Origin: Sphingomonadales bacterium
GTDB taxonomy: Bacteria > Pseudomonadota > Alphaproteobacteria > Sphingomonadales > Sphingomonadaceae
Length of the DNA: 57,821 nt
Direction of reading: 5' to 3'
Assembly: GCA_017309275.1 (NCBI GenBank)
Contig: JAFKLT010000060.1
Location: forward strand, 1 to 57,821
Both the position numbers and the translations under genes were made by a program. Under the pieces are notes generated by a model. The model was not told where the DNA came from, did not search any database, and saw only the letters and a program-made list of their open reading frames with translations. Shown here piece by piece: positions 1 through 8,494 of the stretch. The number at the start of each line of letters is the position of its first letter. Position 1 is the stretch's first letter.

Positions 1-1862
1 TCCTCGGCTATGCGCTGGCGATCATCGCGGCGCTGATCAGCCATGTCCCCGGCGGACTCGGCGTGTTCGAGGCGGTGGTGATCGGCGTGGTACCGGGCGA
101 CAAGGCACAGCTTCTGGCCGCGCTGCTCGCCTATCGCGTCATCTATTATCTGCTGCCGCTCCTTTGCGCGGCGCTGCTCCTCGCCTGGCACGAAAGCCGC
201 GCATGGCGGGCGCCGGCAAAGGAACTTGCCGCGGCGGGCCAGTCGCTGCTGCGCGAGCTTGCGCCGCCGCTGCTCGCCGCGCTTGTCTTCGCCGGGGGTC
301 TGATCCTTCTCCTCTCGGGATCGACCCCGGCGGAGGCCGCGCGGATGCACGACCTCAAGCATTTCCTGCCGCTGCCCTTTGTCGAGGCATCGCATCTTGC
401 CGCCAGCCTTGCCGGCACGCTGTTGCTGTTCCTTGCGCCGGGCCTGCTTCGCCGCCTCGACGGCGCGTTCGTCGCGACGCGCGCGCTGCTGGTCGCGGCG
501 ATCCTCTTCTCGCTCGCCAAGGGGGGCGATTATGAGGAGGCGCTGATCCTGACCGGCATCGCCGCGGCACTGCAATGGAGCCGCGCGGCCTTTTACCGCC
601 GTACCGCGCTGATCGATGCGCCGCTGTCGACCGGCTGGATCGCCGCGGCGCTGACGGCGATCCTCGCGTCGGCCTTTGCCGGCTTCTTCGCCTACAAGCA
701 TGTCGCCTATTCGAGCAGCCTGTGGTGGCAGTTCAGCCTGCGCGGCGACGCGCCGCGTTTTCTGCGGACGCTGTTCGGGATCGCGGTGCTGCTAGCGGGG
801 CTGGCGCTGTGGCGGCTGTTTGCGCCGTCGGCGCGGTCTACGCGGAGCAGCGCGGTGCGCTTCGACCAGCTCCAGCCGGCGCTGGCGCTGGCCGACCAGA
901 CCGACGCCTTTCTGGCCTATACCGGCGACAAGCGCTTCCTCCTCGCCGACGAGGGAGACGCCTTTCTGATGTATCGGATCGAGGGCGCGAACTGGATCGT
1001 GATGGGCGATCCCGTCGGGAACGAGGCGCGCTGGTCCGACCTGCTGTGGAAGCTGCGCGAAAGGGCCGATGCGGCGCAGGGGCGTATCCTGCTCTATCAG
1101 ATCGGGTCGCGCTGCCTGCCGCACGCGATCGACCTTGGCCTCGGGATCGTCAAATATGGCGAGGAGGCCCAGGTCGAACTGGCCGACTTCACGCTGGACG
1201 GACCGCAGGCGAAATCGCTGCGCCACGCGCAGCGGCGCGCGGTGCAAGACGGCGCGGAATTCGCGATCATCGCGGCGGCTGACGTGTCGGCGCATCTCGA
1301 CGAGCTTCGCGCGGTGTCCGACGACTGGCTCGCCGCGAAGAAGCAGCGTGAAAAAGCCTTCAGCCTCGGCAGCTTCGACCCCGCTTACATGGCGCATTTC
1401 CCGTGCGCGGTGGTGCGGATCGACGGGCGGATCGTTGCCTTCGCGAATATCCTGGCGACCGAGAACCGTGCTGAAATGTCGGTCGACCTGATGCGCCATA
1501 TTGCCGCCATTCCTTATGGCGTGATGGATTTTCTGTTCATCCGGCTCATGCAACATGCGCAGGCGGAGGGATATCGGCGCTTCACCCTGGGCATTGCGCC
1601 CCTGTCGGGAATCGACGGGCGCAAGCTAGCATCCGCCTGGGCGCGCGGCGCGGCTTTCGTCTTCCGGCACGGCGAACCGCTTTACGGGTTCGAGGGCCTC
1701 AGAAGCTATAAGGCGAAGTTCGCGACGCATTGGGAGCCGCGCTATATCGCGGGACCGCGTGGCATGGCGTTCGCGCAGAGCATGGCCGCGGTTCATCGGA
1801 TCGTCAGCCGCCCGCCCGCGCCGCGGAAGAAGGGCCAGCGCCCGATCGCGGTGCTGATCTGA
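1..1862 (+). CDS. mprF: MprF-like phosphatidylglycerol lysyltransferase, 5' partial
   Basis: Only the 3' part is present: the frame is open from the first bases and begins inside a membrane region with the SHVPGGLGVFE motif typical of the flippase domain, so the GTG at 63 is not the real start. About 619 residues are visible. Several hydrophobic membrane segments come first. The C-terminal half is a cytosolic DUF2156 synthase domain, with GDKRFLL, VMGDPVG, AKKQREKAFSLG and GIAPLSG motifs. Family members transfer lysine or another amino acid from tRNA to phosphatidylglycerol and flip the product outward, lowering negative surface charge and sensitivity to cationic peptides. The stop overlaps the next ATG by one base, so it appears to head an operon that includes a two-component system. 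Which amino acid is transferred cannot be told. Confidence 0.9.
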   Translation, partial: LGYALAIIAALISHVPGGLGVFEAVVIGVVPGDKAQLLAALLAYRVIYYLLPLLCAALLLAWHESRAWRAPAKELAAAGQSLLRELAPPLLAALVFAGGLILLLSGSTPAEAARMHDLKHFLPLPFVEASHLAASLAGTLLLFLAPGLLRRLDGAFVATRALLVAAILFSLAKGGDYEEALILTGIAAALQWSRAAFYRRTALIDAPLSTGWIAAALTAILASAFAGFFAYKHVAYSSSLWWQFSLRGDAPRFLRTLFGIAVLLAGLALWRLFAPSARSTRSSAVRFDQLQPALALADQTDAFLAYTGDKRFLLADEGDAFLMYRIEGANWIVMGDPVGNEARWSDLLWKLRERADAAQGRILLYQIGSRCLPHAIDLGLGIVKYGEEAQVELADFTLDGPQAKSLRHAQRRAVQDGAEFAIIAAADVSAHLDELRAVSDDWLAAKKQREKAFSLGSFDPAYMAHFPCAVVRIDGRIVAFANILATENRAEMSVDLMRHIAAIPYGVMDFLFIRLMQHAQAEGYRRFTLGIAPLSGIDGRKLASAWARGAAFVFRHGEPLYGFEGLRSYKAKFATHWEPRYIAGPRGMAFAQSMAAVHRIVSRPPAPRKKGQRPIAVLI

Positions 1863-2284
1863 TGGGCGACGTGCGCCTTCGTCCGATGCCGCCTGCGGGT
1901 GCCATGCTGCTGACCATGGCGGCGGTGGTCGCGCTCGCGGCGCATCTGGCGGCGGCGCCCTCGCTGCGTCCGGGCGATCAGATTCCCGGCCTCACCTATG
2001 AACCCGAGCGCGGGGCGCCGCACGCTCCGCTCGCTTTGATCGTCACCAGCGTGCAGGACGGCAGCGCCGCGGCGAAGGCCGATATCGCCGCCGGCGACGT
2101 GATCGACCGCATCGATGGCAAGCCGATCCCTTCGGTCTCGGCGGTCGCGCGTGCCGTAAAGGGGGATGCCGCCAAAGGCGTCGAGCTTCATATTCGCCAT
2201 GAGGGCGAGAGCCGCTATAAGCATCTGCCGCCAGTTCGCGCGAAGGAGCCGCATGTCGCAGAAAATACTCGTCGTCGAGGATGA
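1862..2284 (+). CDS. small membrane-anchored PDZ-domain protein
   Basis: A 140-residue protein whose ATG shares one base with the upstream TGA (TGATG). One hydrophobic segment lies near residues 15-31, either an uncleaved anchor or a signal peptide. A PDZ-like domain follows (about residues 60-125), with the APLALIVTSVQDGSAAAKADI and AAGDVIDRIDGKPI pattern that binds C-terminal peptides. There is no protease domain. Its 3' end overlaps the response-regulator start by 32 bases. By context it could help sense envelope stress or misfolded proteins for the adjoining kinase, but that is inference. The start is set by the coupling and by the signal-like N terminus; a longer upstream extension would overlap mprF. 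Confidence 0.8.
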   Translation: MGDVRLRPMPPAGAMLLTMAAVVALAAHLAAAPSLRPGDQIPGLTYEPERGAPHAPLALIVTSVQDGSAAAKADIAAGDVIDRIDGKPIPSVSAVARAVKGDAAKGVELHIRHEGESRYKHLPPVRAKEPHVAENTRRRG

Positions 2285-2939
2285 CCCCACGACCGCGGAC
2301 TTCATCGTCAAAAGCCTGACTGGCGAGGGCTTTGTCGTCGACCATGCCGCCGACGGGCGCGACGGATTGTTCCACGCGACCGACGGCAGTTACGACGCGA
2401 TCATACTCGACCGCATGCTGCCCGGCATGGACGGGATGGCGGTGCTCGCCGCCCTGCGCGCGGCAAAGGTCGCGACGCCGGTGATCATCCTGTCGAACCT
2501 GGGCGCGGTCGATGCGCGGGTCGAGGGGCTGACATCGGGCGCGAACGACTATCTGCCCAAACCCTTCGCCTTTTCCGAACTGCTCGCGCGGCTGAAACTG
2601 TTGCTCGCGAAGCCTTCGGGCGGCACGCAGGTCGAAACGATGCTGGCGTGCGAGGATCTGGAGATGAACCTGCTCAGCCGCCGTGTGACGCGCGCCGGCC
2701 GCCGGATCGAACTGCAACCGCGTGAATTCCGCCTGCTCGAATATCTGCTGCGCCACAAGGAACAGGTGGTGACGCGCACAATGATGCTCGAGGGCGTTTG
2801 GGAGTATCATTTCGACCCTGGGACAAACGTCGTCGACGTCCATGTCAGCCGGCTGAGACGAAAGGTCGACGACGGGTTCGACAAGCCCCTGGTCCACACG
2901 ATCCGCGGCGCGGGTTACATGCTCGGCAAGGCTGATTGA
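2253..2939 (+). CDS. OmpR/PhoB-family response regulator
   Basis: A 228-residue regulator. The ATG at 2253 follows AAGGAG with good spacing and gives the standard MSQKILVVEDD N terminus. The receiver (about residues 1-120) has the acidic pair EDD, phospho-acceptor Asp in ILDRMLPGMDG, and Lys in YLPKPF. The C-terminal winged-helix domain has QPREFRLLEYLLRHKEQVVTR and VDVHVSRLRRKVD, the usual OmpR DNA-binding pattern. It is the partner of the kinase that follows, whose start overlaps its stop. Position after mprF suggests control of envelope charge or antimicrobial-peptide responses, comparable in logic to PmrA/PhoP systems. The specific signal is unknown. Confidence 0.95.
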   Translation: MSQKILVVEDDPTTADFIVKSLTGEGFVVDHAADGRDGLFHATDGSYDAIILDRMLPGMDGMAVLAALRAAKVATPVIILSNLGAVDARVEGLTSGANDYLPKPFAFSELLARLKLLLAKPSGGTQVETMLACEDLEMNLLSRRVTRAGRRIELQPREFRLLEYLLRHKEQVVTRTMMLEGVWEYHFDPGTNVVDVHVSRLRRKVDDGFDKPLVHTIRGAGYMLGKAD

Positions 2940-4315
2940 CGGCAGTGCGGCGGGGGTTCTTCCAGTCGACCACGGTGCGGCTTGCGCTCGCGCTGTTGCT
3001 GGCGCAGGTCGCGGCGCTCGCACTGGGCCTGACCGTCATCCATCGCTTCACCGAGGCGACGATCCTGGCCGATGCGCGCACCGCGGCCGAAGTGGCGCGC
3101 GACGATTTCTCCGAAGAGTATCGGCAGGAGGGCGAGGCGGGGCTGGTGCGCGCGATCCGCGACCGGATCGCCGCGCGCGACGACCAGAATTTCGTCGTCT
3201 TGTTGAAGGGGCCGGACGGCGCACCGATCATCGGCAATCTTAAGCAATGGCCGGCGACGGTCGGCGATGCCGAGCGTTGGCGCCGGATTTCGCTGTTTCG
3301 TGAAGGCGGACTGGTCGCCGAGGAAATGGGGCTGGTCACCGTCAGGCTTCCCGAAGGCCATGTGCTGCTGACCGGCGAGGTGCTCGAGGCACAGGCGCAG
3401 CTTGCGAAGGCCAGCCAGGCGGCGTTCCTCTACGCGCTGGCGGCAGGAATATTGATCGCGTCGATCGTCGCCGCACTCGCGGCGTGGATTCTCTCGCGGC
3501 GCGTCAATGCCTTTGCGCGTGCGGCCTCCGCGATCGCGGCGGGCAAGCTCGATGCGCGGGTCGAGCGCGACGAGACCGGCGATGCTTTCGACCGGCTCGG
3601 TACGTCGATCAACGCGATGCTCGACCGGATCGAGGCTCTCGTCGGCGAATTGCGCATGGTCACCGATTCGATGGCGCACGACCTGCGCTCGCCCGTGTCG
3701 CGGATGAAGGCGACACTCGAACAGGCGCTGGGACGCACACGCGACGAGCAGGCGACGGGCGCGCTTGCGGCGGCAATCGACGAAGCCGACGGGCTCCACC
3801 GCCTGCTCGACACCGCGCTGGAAATCAGCCGCGCTGAGGCAGGTATCGGCCGCGACCAGTTCGCGCGCTTTGCCCTCGCGCCGCTGCTTGAAGATCTTGC
3901 CGAGGTCTATGGCCCGCTGGCGGAGGACGAGGGCTTCGCCATAACGGTCGACGCGCCCGCCGGGCTGGTCGTGATGGCGCATCGCGAAATGCTGCTGCGC
4001 GCACTGTCGAACCTGATCGACAACGCGCTGAAATATGCCGCCGGCGGCGCGACGATCCGGCTTTCCGCCACGCGAAGCGGCGCCGAGGTGGCGCTGTCGG
4101 TCACCGACGACGGCCCCGGCATCCCCGAAGATCGGATCGGCGAGGCGGCGAAGCGCTTCGTACGCCTCGACCCGGCGCGCGGCGGCTCGGGCGCAGGGCT
4201 TGGCCTGTCGCTGGCCCAGACGATCGCGCACATGCACGACGGGACGATGACGATCGGCCGTGCGGACCCGCACGGAATGGTCGTCACTTTTCGTCTGCCG
4301 ATTGCTTCGGATTGA
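2936..4315 (+). CDS. membrane sensor histidine kinase
   Basis: A 459-residue kinase starting at a TTG that overlaps the regulator stop (ATTGA); an in-frame GTG at 2945 is an alternative start. A transmembrane segment near residues 13-33, a periplasmic domain of about 130 residues and a second membrane segment near 164-186 are followed by a HAMP linker. The phospho-accepting His is in DSMAHDLRSPVSR. The ATP-binding domain has NLIDNALKYA (N box), DDGPGIPED (G1) and GSGAGLGLSLAQ (G2). The order sensor, HAMP, HisKA, HATPase is standard for EnvZ/QseC-type kinases. The periplasmic sensor has no recognised fold, and the ligand is unknown. Confidence 0.94.
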   Translation: MTAVRRGFFQSTTVRLALALLLAQVAALALGLTVIHRFTEATILADARTAAEVARDDFSEEYRQEGEAGLVRAIRDRIAARDDQNFVVLLKGPDGAPIIGNLKQWPATVGDAERWRRISLFREGGLVAEEMGLVTVRLPEGHVLLTGEVLEAQAQLAKASQAAFLYALAAGILIASIVAALAAWILSRRVNAFARAASAIAAGKLDARVERDETGDAFDRLGTSINAMLDRIEALVGELRMVTDSMAHDLRSPVSRMKATLEQALGRTRDEQATGALAAAIDEADGLHRLLDTALEISRAEAGIGRDQFARFALAPLLEDLAEVYGPLAEDEGFAITVDAPAGLVVMAHREMLLRALSNLIDNALKYAAGGATIRLSATRSGAEVALSVTDDGPGIPEDRIGEAAKRFVRLDPARGGSGAGLGLSLAQTIAHMHDGTMTIGRADPHGMVVTFRLPIASD

Positions 4316-4367
4316 CGCCGAAGTCGACCGGGTCGCGCTAGTCCCGGGATGATTTGCGCGCCAGCCT

Positions 4368-5024
4368 GTGCGCGTGAGCGACAATGGGGGGCATATTCAT
4401 CTGATCCTGCCGGACGCAGTCGAGCGTACGGCTTGCTTTCGCGTCCTTGCCGAAACCCCGGGACGGATCGTGCGCAGCTTCGCCAGTGCCGAAGCATGGG
4501 TAGAGGCGGGGGCCGACACCGACACCGACTGTGCGATCCTGCTTTTTCACTGGCACCAGCCCGGCGCGATCGACGGTGCGGCACTGCTCGCTCGCCTTGC
4601 CGGGCAGGTTGGCATCGCCGCCTTTGTCGCCGCGAGCCGGCTGACGATCTACGAGGTGCGCGCGATTCTGCGCGGCGGGGCGCACGACCTGCTGCCCGCG
4701 CCGCTCGATCCAAGGCTGGTCGGGCGCGCGATCGACGAAGCGGTCGCTGCGCGGCGGCAGCACCACGCCGTCTTTGCACGGCGCCGCGAGGCCGAGGCGC
4801 GGCTTTCGGGGCTGACACCGCGCGAGCGCGACATATTGGACGCGATGGCGTCGGGCCTGGCCACGAAAGCGATTGCGCGGCGGCTCGAACTGAGCCCGCG
4901 GACGGTCGAGGTGCACCGCGCGAATATCATGCGCCGTGCCGGGGCGGCCAGCGTCGCCGAATTGCTGCGTCTGCAGTTCACCGCCGAATGGGCGGCCGGC
5001 AATCGCGTCCATTTCGGTCCATGA
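4368..5024 (+). CDS. LuxR/FixJ-type regulator with degenerate receiver
   Basis: A 218-residue protein with a GTG start (another in-frame GTG lies at 4374). The C-terminal region (about residues 145-207) is a clear LuxR helix-turn-helix: LTPRERDILDAMASG, then the AIARRLELSPRTVEVHRANI recognition helix region. The N-terminal 120 residues fold-match a receiver, but the phospho-acceptor site reads LFHWHQPGAIDG where LLDVRMPGMDG is expected, so the Asp is replaced by His, and the acidic cluster near the N terminus is reduced to one Asp. It probably works without phosphorylation. It lies 52 bases after the kinase on the same strand, so co-transcription is possible. Targets are unknown. Confidence 0.85.
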   Translation: MRVSDNGGHIHLILPDAVERTACFRVLAETPGRIVRSFASAEAWVEAGADTDTDCAILLFHWHQPGAIDGAALLARLAGQVGIAAFVAASRLTIYEVRAILRGGAHDLLPAPLDPRLVGRAIDEAVAARRQHHAVFARRREAEARLSGLTPRERDILDAMASGLATKAIARRLELSPRTVEVHRANIMRRAGAASVAELLRLQFTAEWAAGNRVHFGP

Positions 5025-5040
5025 CCGCGCCAGGCGCGGC

Positions 5041-5078
5041 CGGGCCGGCGAAAGATCGTCCACGTCTTCGCCGGCCCG
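5041..5078. terminator. 12-bp stem-loop between convergent genes
   Basis: CGGGCCGGCGAA at 5041-5052 pairs perfectly with TTCGCCGGCCCG at 5067-5078 around a 14-base loop. It fills the gap between the LuxR stop (5024) and the malonyltransferase stop (5083), so it could end both transcripts. There is no clear T-run on either side. A smaller CCGCGCC/GGCGCGG repeat lies just before it (5025-5039). Confidence 0.6.
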
Positions 5079-5082
5079 ATAT

Positions 5083-6129
5083 CTATCCGGTGACGAGAGT
5101 CCGCTGTTCGGGGCGGCCCATCGAAAGCAGGATGGGATCGGTTCCCTGGCGCGCCATGAAATCCTGTTTTCCGGAAAGGCCCTGCCATTCGATGCCGATC
5201 AGCGACTGCGCGATCGCGCCGCCCAGCGTGTCGCCGGGGCCGGGCAGGATGATGACGTCGGGCGCGAACTCCATGACGGCAACCTGGACCGACCGCGCGA
5301 AATCATAGGGCGCGAGAATCTGGTGCCCGAAGGTATAATCCCACATCCTCTGCGGGTCGGACGAGAAGCGCCGCCAGATATGGCCGCGACCGTCGACCAT
5401 CGGAACGTCGGGAGCGCCGAACAGCGACGGGGGCAGTTCGGCCTTCGCCTTGTCGGAGCTGCCGAACATCAGCGGGGTGTGAAAGGGGCCATGGCCGGCG
5501 AGGCGCAGCGGATCGCGTCCCGGCGTCGGCGGGACTTCGGCCAGCAGCGCCGCGAGGCCTTCCTCATTGCCCGCGAGGACGAGCATGCCGGCAAGGTCGA
5601 TCGACAGTGCGAGCGCATGGCCAGGTCGCGCGGCGATGTCGGCGACCAGGGCGAACAGCGCGTCGCGGAGGCCGGGGACCGGGCGCCAGTCCTCGTCCAC
5701 CACCTGCAGCAGGATTTGACCGCCGGGCCCGTGGGTCTGGCTGTTGAGGCCCATCGCGTTCGAAATACGAAAGCCGTCCTCGATCGACACGGCGCCGCCC
5801 AGCGCCAGCGCGCTGTACCAACCCATCGAATTGCCGGCGACCGCGACCACGTCGAACCGTTCGCGATCGATGCTCAGATAGTCGAGCGCGGTTGCCGCAT
5901 AAATCAAGGGCGCTGCGACGTCGCCGCGCATGTGGGTTGCGACGCTGAAACGGTCCGCGCCGTCGAGTTCGGTCACTGTCGGCTGGCTACGCTCGCCGCG
6001 CTGCGCGTCGAAATTCGCGATCAGCCCGGCAAAACGGGCACCGTGCAGCCGCGCGATGCTGCCGAGTTCGCTTTTGCCATAGGTACCCCGGCCGGGCGCG
6101 ACGACAAGCGCGGTCTGCCGCGCGCTCAT
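5083..6129 (-). CDS. malonyl-CoA:ACP transacylase-family acyltransferase
   Basis: A 348-residue protein; the ATG at 6129 overlaps the E1 stop by four bases (ATGA), which fixes the start. It has the acyltransferase nucleophile elbow GNSMG (Ser about 101) and a downstream GHGPFHTPL containing the expected catalytic His, as in FabD. Members transfer malonyl or related acyl groups between CoA and acyl carrier protein. It is not in a fatty-acid synthesis cluster; instead it is translationally coupled to a fused 2-oxoacid dehydrogenase E1, which suggests a special acyl substrate or a carrier-linked product. The housekeeping fabD is probably elsewhere. Family assignment is firm; substrate is unknown. 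Confidence 0.82.
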   Translation of the reverse strand: MSARQTALVVAPGRGTYGKSELGSIARLHGARFAGLIANFDAQRGERSQPTVTELDGADRFSVATHMRGDVAAPLIYAATALDYLSIDRERFDVVAVAGNSMGWYSALALGGAVSIEDGFRISNAMGLNSQTHGPGGQILLQVVDEDWRPVPGLRDALFALVADIAARPGHALALSIDLAGMLVLAGNEEGLAALLAEVPPTPGRDPLRLAGHGPFHTPLMFGSSDKAKAELPPSLFGAPDVPMVDGRGHIWRRFSSDPQRMWDYTFGHQILAPYDFARSVQVAVMEFAPDVIILPGPGDTLGGAIAQSLIGIEWQGLSGKQDFMARQGTDPILLSMGRPEQRTLVTG

Positions 6130-8333
6130 GCGAGCAGCTCCTTCGCGGCGGCATAGATCGAATCGCGGCTCGGCAGCGTCAGCGTTGCGGCCTTGCCGAG
6201 CGGGATGAAGCTGTCGTCGGCGGCGATCCGCGCGAGCTTCCTGTCCGGCATGCGCTCGACGAAGGTCGCCATCAGCGCCTCGCTTTGCGAGCCGGTGATG
6301 CGGCATTCGTCGACGATCAGGATGCGCTTTGCGTCGCCGACGGCCTCGACCAGCTTTTCTGCGTCGACCGGGCCGAGCCAGCGCAGATCGATCACGCGCG
6401 CCTTCACGCCGTCCGCCGCGAGCAATTTCTCGGCCTGGCGCGAGAGGTAGTAGCCGTTGCCATAGGTGACGATCGCCAGATCGGTGCCGTCGCCGTGCAC
6501 CCCGACATCGCCCAGGCGGATCGGCGCGCCCTCGCCTGGCGCCTCGTAGAGGCTGGTCCACAGACCGTCGCCTTCTTCGTGCAGATCGCGGGTCATGTAG
6601 AGCGCGATCGGTTCGACGAACACCACGACCCGCTGCTCCTCGCGCGCCAGCCGCACGCATTCGCGCAGCATCGCCACGGCATCACGGCCGTTCGACGGCA
6701 CCGCGAGGATCACGCCGGGAATGTCGCGGAAGACCGCCAGGCTGTTGTCGTTGTGGAAATGGCCGCCGAAGCCCTTCTGATAGCCCAGCCCCGCGATGCG
6801 GATGACCATCGGGTTGGTGTACTGGCCGTTCGAGAAGAAGCTGAGCGTCGCCGCCTCGCCGCGAATCTGGTCCTCGGCATTGTGAACATAGGCCAGGAAC
6901 TGGATTTCGGGCATCGGGACGAAGCCATTGTGCGCCATGCCGATCGCCAGGCCGAGAATCGCCTGTTCGTCGAGCAAGGTGTTGACGACGCGCGCCGAAC
7001 CGAAGCGCTGGTGAAGCTTTGCGGTGACGTTGTAGACGCCGCCCTTCGGCCCGACGTCCTCGCCTGCGACGATGATCTCCTCATGCGCCAGCATCAGGTC
7101 GGCAAGCGCCCAGCTCAGGAGGCGCGCCATATGCATCGGCTTGTCCATCTGCCCGGCGTCGCTGCCGAACATCGCGCGCCGATCCTCGGCCGAAGGTGTG
7201 TTCGCCCGCGTCAGTTCGCGCTTCGGCGGGACCAGGCTTTCCATGACATGCGCGGGCGTGGTTATCTTCGGCCGCAGAATCGCCGCCTCGGCCTGCCGCG
7301 CTAGCGTCGCGCCGATCTCTTCATAGGCGTCGGCGACTTCGGCGGGGGTCATCCAGCCCTGCTCGGCCATCAGCGCCGCGCCGGCGAGCAGCGGATCGCG
7401 CGCCTCATCGGCCTCGATCAGTGCTTTGGGAAGATAGGCGCCCTGTACGTCGGATCCGGCATGCCCATAGAGACGCACCGTCGCCATATGAAGGAAAACC
7501 GGCTTGCGTGTTCGCCGAGCATAGTCGGCCGCAGCCTTCGCACCGGCATAGGCCGAGGCAAGGTCGGTACCGTCGCACTGGATGTAATGCAGCCCCGCGC
7601 GGTGGCGGAACTGCGCCTCGATCCAGCCGGTGGGCGTGCGCGTCGAAATGCCGATGCCATTGTCTTCGCACAGAAAGATGAGCGGCATGGGTGATCCCTG
7701 AAAGGCCGCCCAGCCCGCTGTGTTGAACGCGCCCTGCGCGGTCGAATGGTTCGCCGACGCATCGCCGAAGCTGGTCAACACGACCGCGTCGTCGGGCAGC
7801 GGAAGCCCGCTGCGGCCAAGGCGCCGCGCGATGCCGATCGAGAATGCGGCACCGACCGCCTTGGGCAGGTGCGAGGCGATCGTGGACGTTTGCGGCGGAA
7901 TGTTGAGCGGCTTCGAACCGATCACCTTGTGCCTGCCGCCCGAAATCGGATCGTCGCTTGATGCCGCGAAGCTCAGCAACATATCCCACGTTGCCGTTTC
8001 GCCGGGGACCTGGCGGGCGCGGTGAAGCTGAAAGGCGTTCGAACGATAATGCAGAAAGGCCATGTCGGTGACGCGCAGTGCCGCCGCGACCGCGGCATTG
8101 CCCTCATGCCCCGAAGACCCGATCGTGTAGAAACCCTCACCGCGCGCCTGAAGGGTGCGCGACAGCCGGTCCATCTGGCGGCTCGTCAGCTGCGATAGAA
8201 AAATGTCGGTCGCGTCGGCGCGCGAAAGGCCGGCGACGGCAGGGTCGGGCGCGTCGGTGTTGCGGCTGAGTGCCCCGCCTGCCAGCGCCGCGAGAAACTT
8301 TTCATGCACTGCCTGTGCCGCGTCCACCGTCAT
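6126..8333 (-). CDS. fused E1 alpha/beta 2-oxoacid dehydrogenase
   Basis: About 735 residues joining the two E1 subunits in one chain. The first half (about 1-370) is the thiamine-diphosphate alpha part with HYRSNAFQL and GDASANHSTAQGAFN, a variant of the usual GDG...N motif. The second half (about 400-735) is the transketolase-like beta part with GEDVGPKGGVYNVT, LLDEQAILGLAIG and a C-terminal domain with VIDLRWLGPVD. Such enzymes decarboxylate 2-oxo acids and hand the acyl group to a lipoyl E2, but no E2 or E3 gene is in this window. It precedes and overlaps the acyltransferase gene. Start choice between ATG 8333 and GTG 8327 is discussed under the ribosome-binding site. Confidence 0.88.
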   Translation of the reverse strand: MTVDAAQAVHEKFLAALAGGALSRNTDAPDPAVAGLSRADATDIFLSQLTSRQMDRLSRTLQARGEGFYTIGSSGHEGNAAVAAALRVTDMAFLHYRSNAFQLHRARQVPGETATWDMLLSFAASSDDPISGGRHKVIGSKPLNIPPQTSTIASHLPKAVGAAFSIGIARRLGRSGLPLPDDAVVLTSFGDASANHSTAQGAFNTAGWAAFQGSPMPLIFLCEDNGIGISTRTPTGWIEAQFRHRAGLHYIQCDGTDLASAYAGAKAAADYARRTRKPVFLHMATVRLYGHAGSDVQGAYLPKALIEADEARDPLLAGAALMAEQGWMTPAEVADAYEEIGATLARQAEAAILRPKITTPAHVMESLVPPKRELTRANTPSAEDRRAMFGSDAGQMDKPMHMARLLSWALADLMLAHEEIIVAGEDVGPKGGVYNVTAKLHQRFGSARVVNTLLDEQAILGLAIGMAHNGFVPMPEIQFLAYVHNAEDQIRGEAATLSFFSNGQYTNPMVIRIAGLGYQKGFGGHFHNDNSLAVFRDIPGVILAVPSNGRDAVAMLRECVRLAREEQRVVVFVEPIALYMTRDLHEEGDGLWTSLYEAPGEGAPIRLGDVGVHGDGTDLAIVTYGNGYYLSRQAEKLLAADGVKARVIDLRWLGPVDAEKLVEAVGDAKRILIVDECRITGSQSEALMATFVERMPDRKLARIAADDSFIPLGKAATLTLPSRDSIYAAAKELLA

Positions 8334-8338
8334 CCTCC
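8334..8338 (-). promoter_or_regulatory. ribosome-binding site touching the annotated E1 start
   Basis: On the minus strand GGAGG directly abuts the ATG at 8333, with no spacer. The in-frame GTG at 8327, two codons on, has a six-base spacing and would be the better served start (VDAAQAVHEKF). The two choices differ by only two residues. Confidence 0.5.
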
Positions 8339-8482
8339 GTCCGTTTGCCGGAAAGTTGCATCCGCAACCAACCGCCCTGTTTCGGCGCGCGCTAGAACGG
8401 GGCAGTCCGAGGCGCAAGCATCTCTTGCCTTGCCGCGCCGCCTCGCGCTACCACCTTTCCCGATGACAGACCGGGGCGGGCT

Positions 8483-8488
8483 TAGAAT
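8483..8488 (+). promoter_or_regulatory. candidate -10 box, possibly leaderless start
   Basis: TAGAAT ends six bases before the ATG at 8495 and there is no Shine-Dalgarno sequence between them. Transcription from such a box would begin at or next to the start codon. No good -35 hexamer is visible 16-18 bases upstream, so this is tentative. Confidence 0.35.
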
Positions 8489-8494
8489 TTCAAC

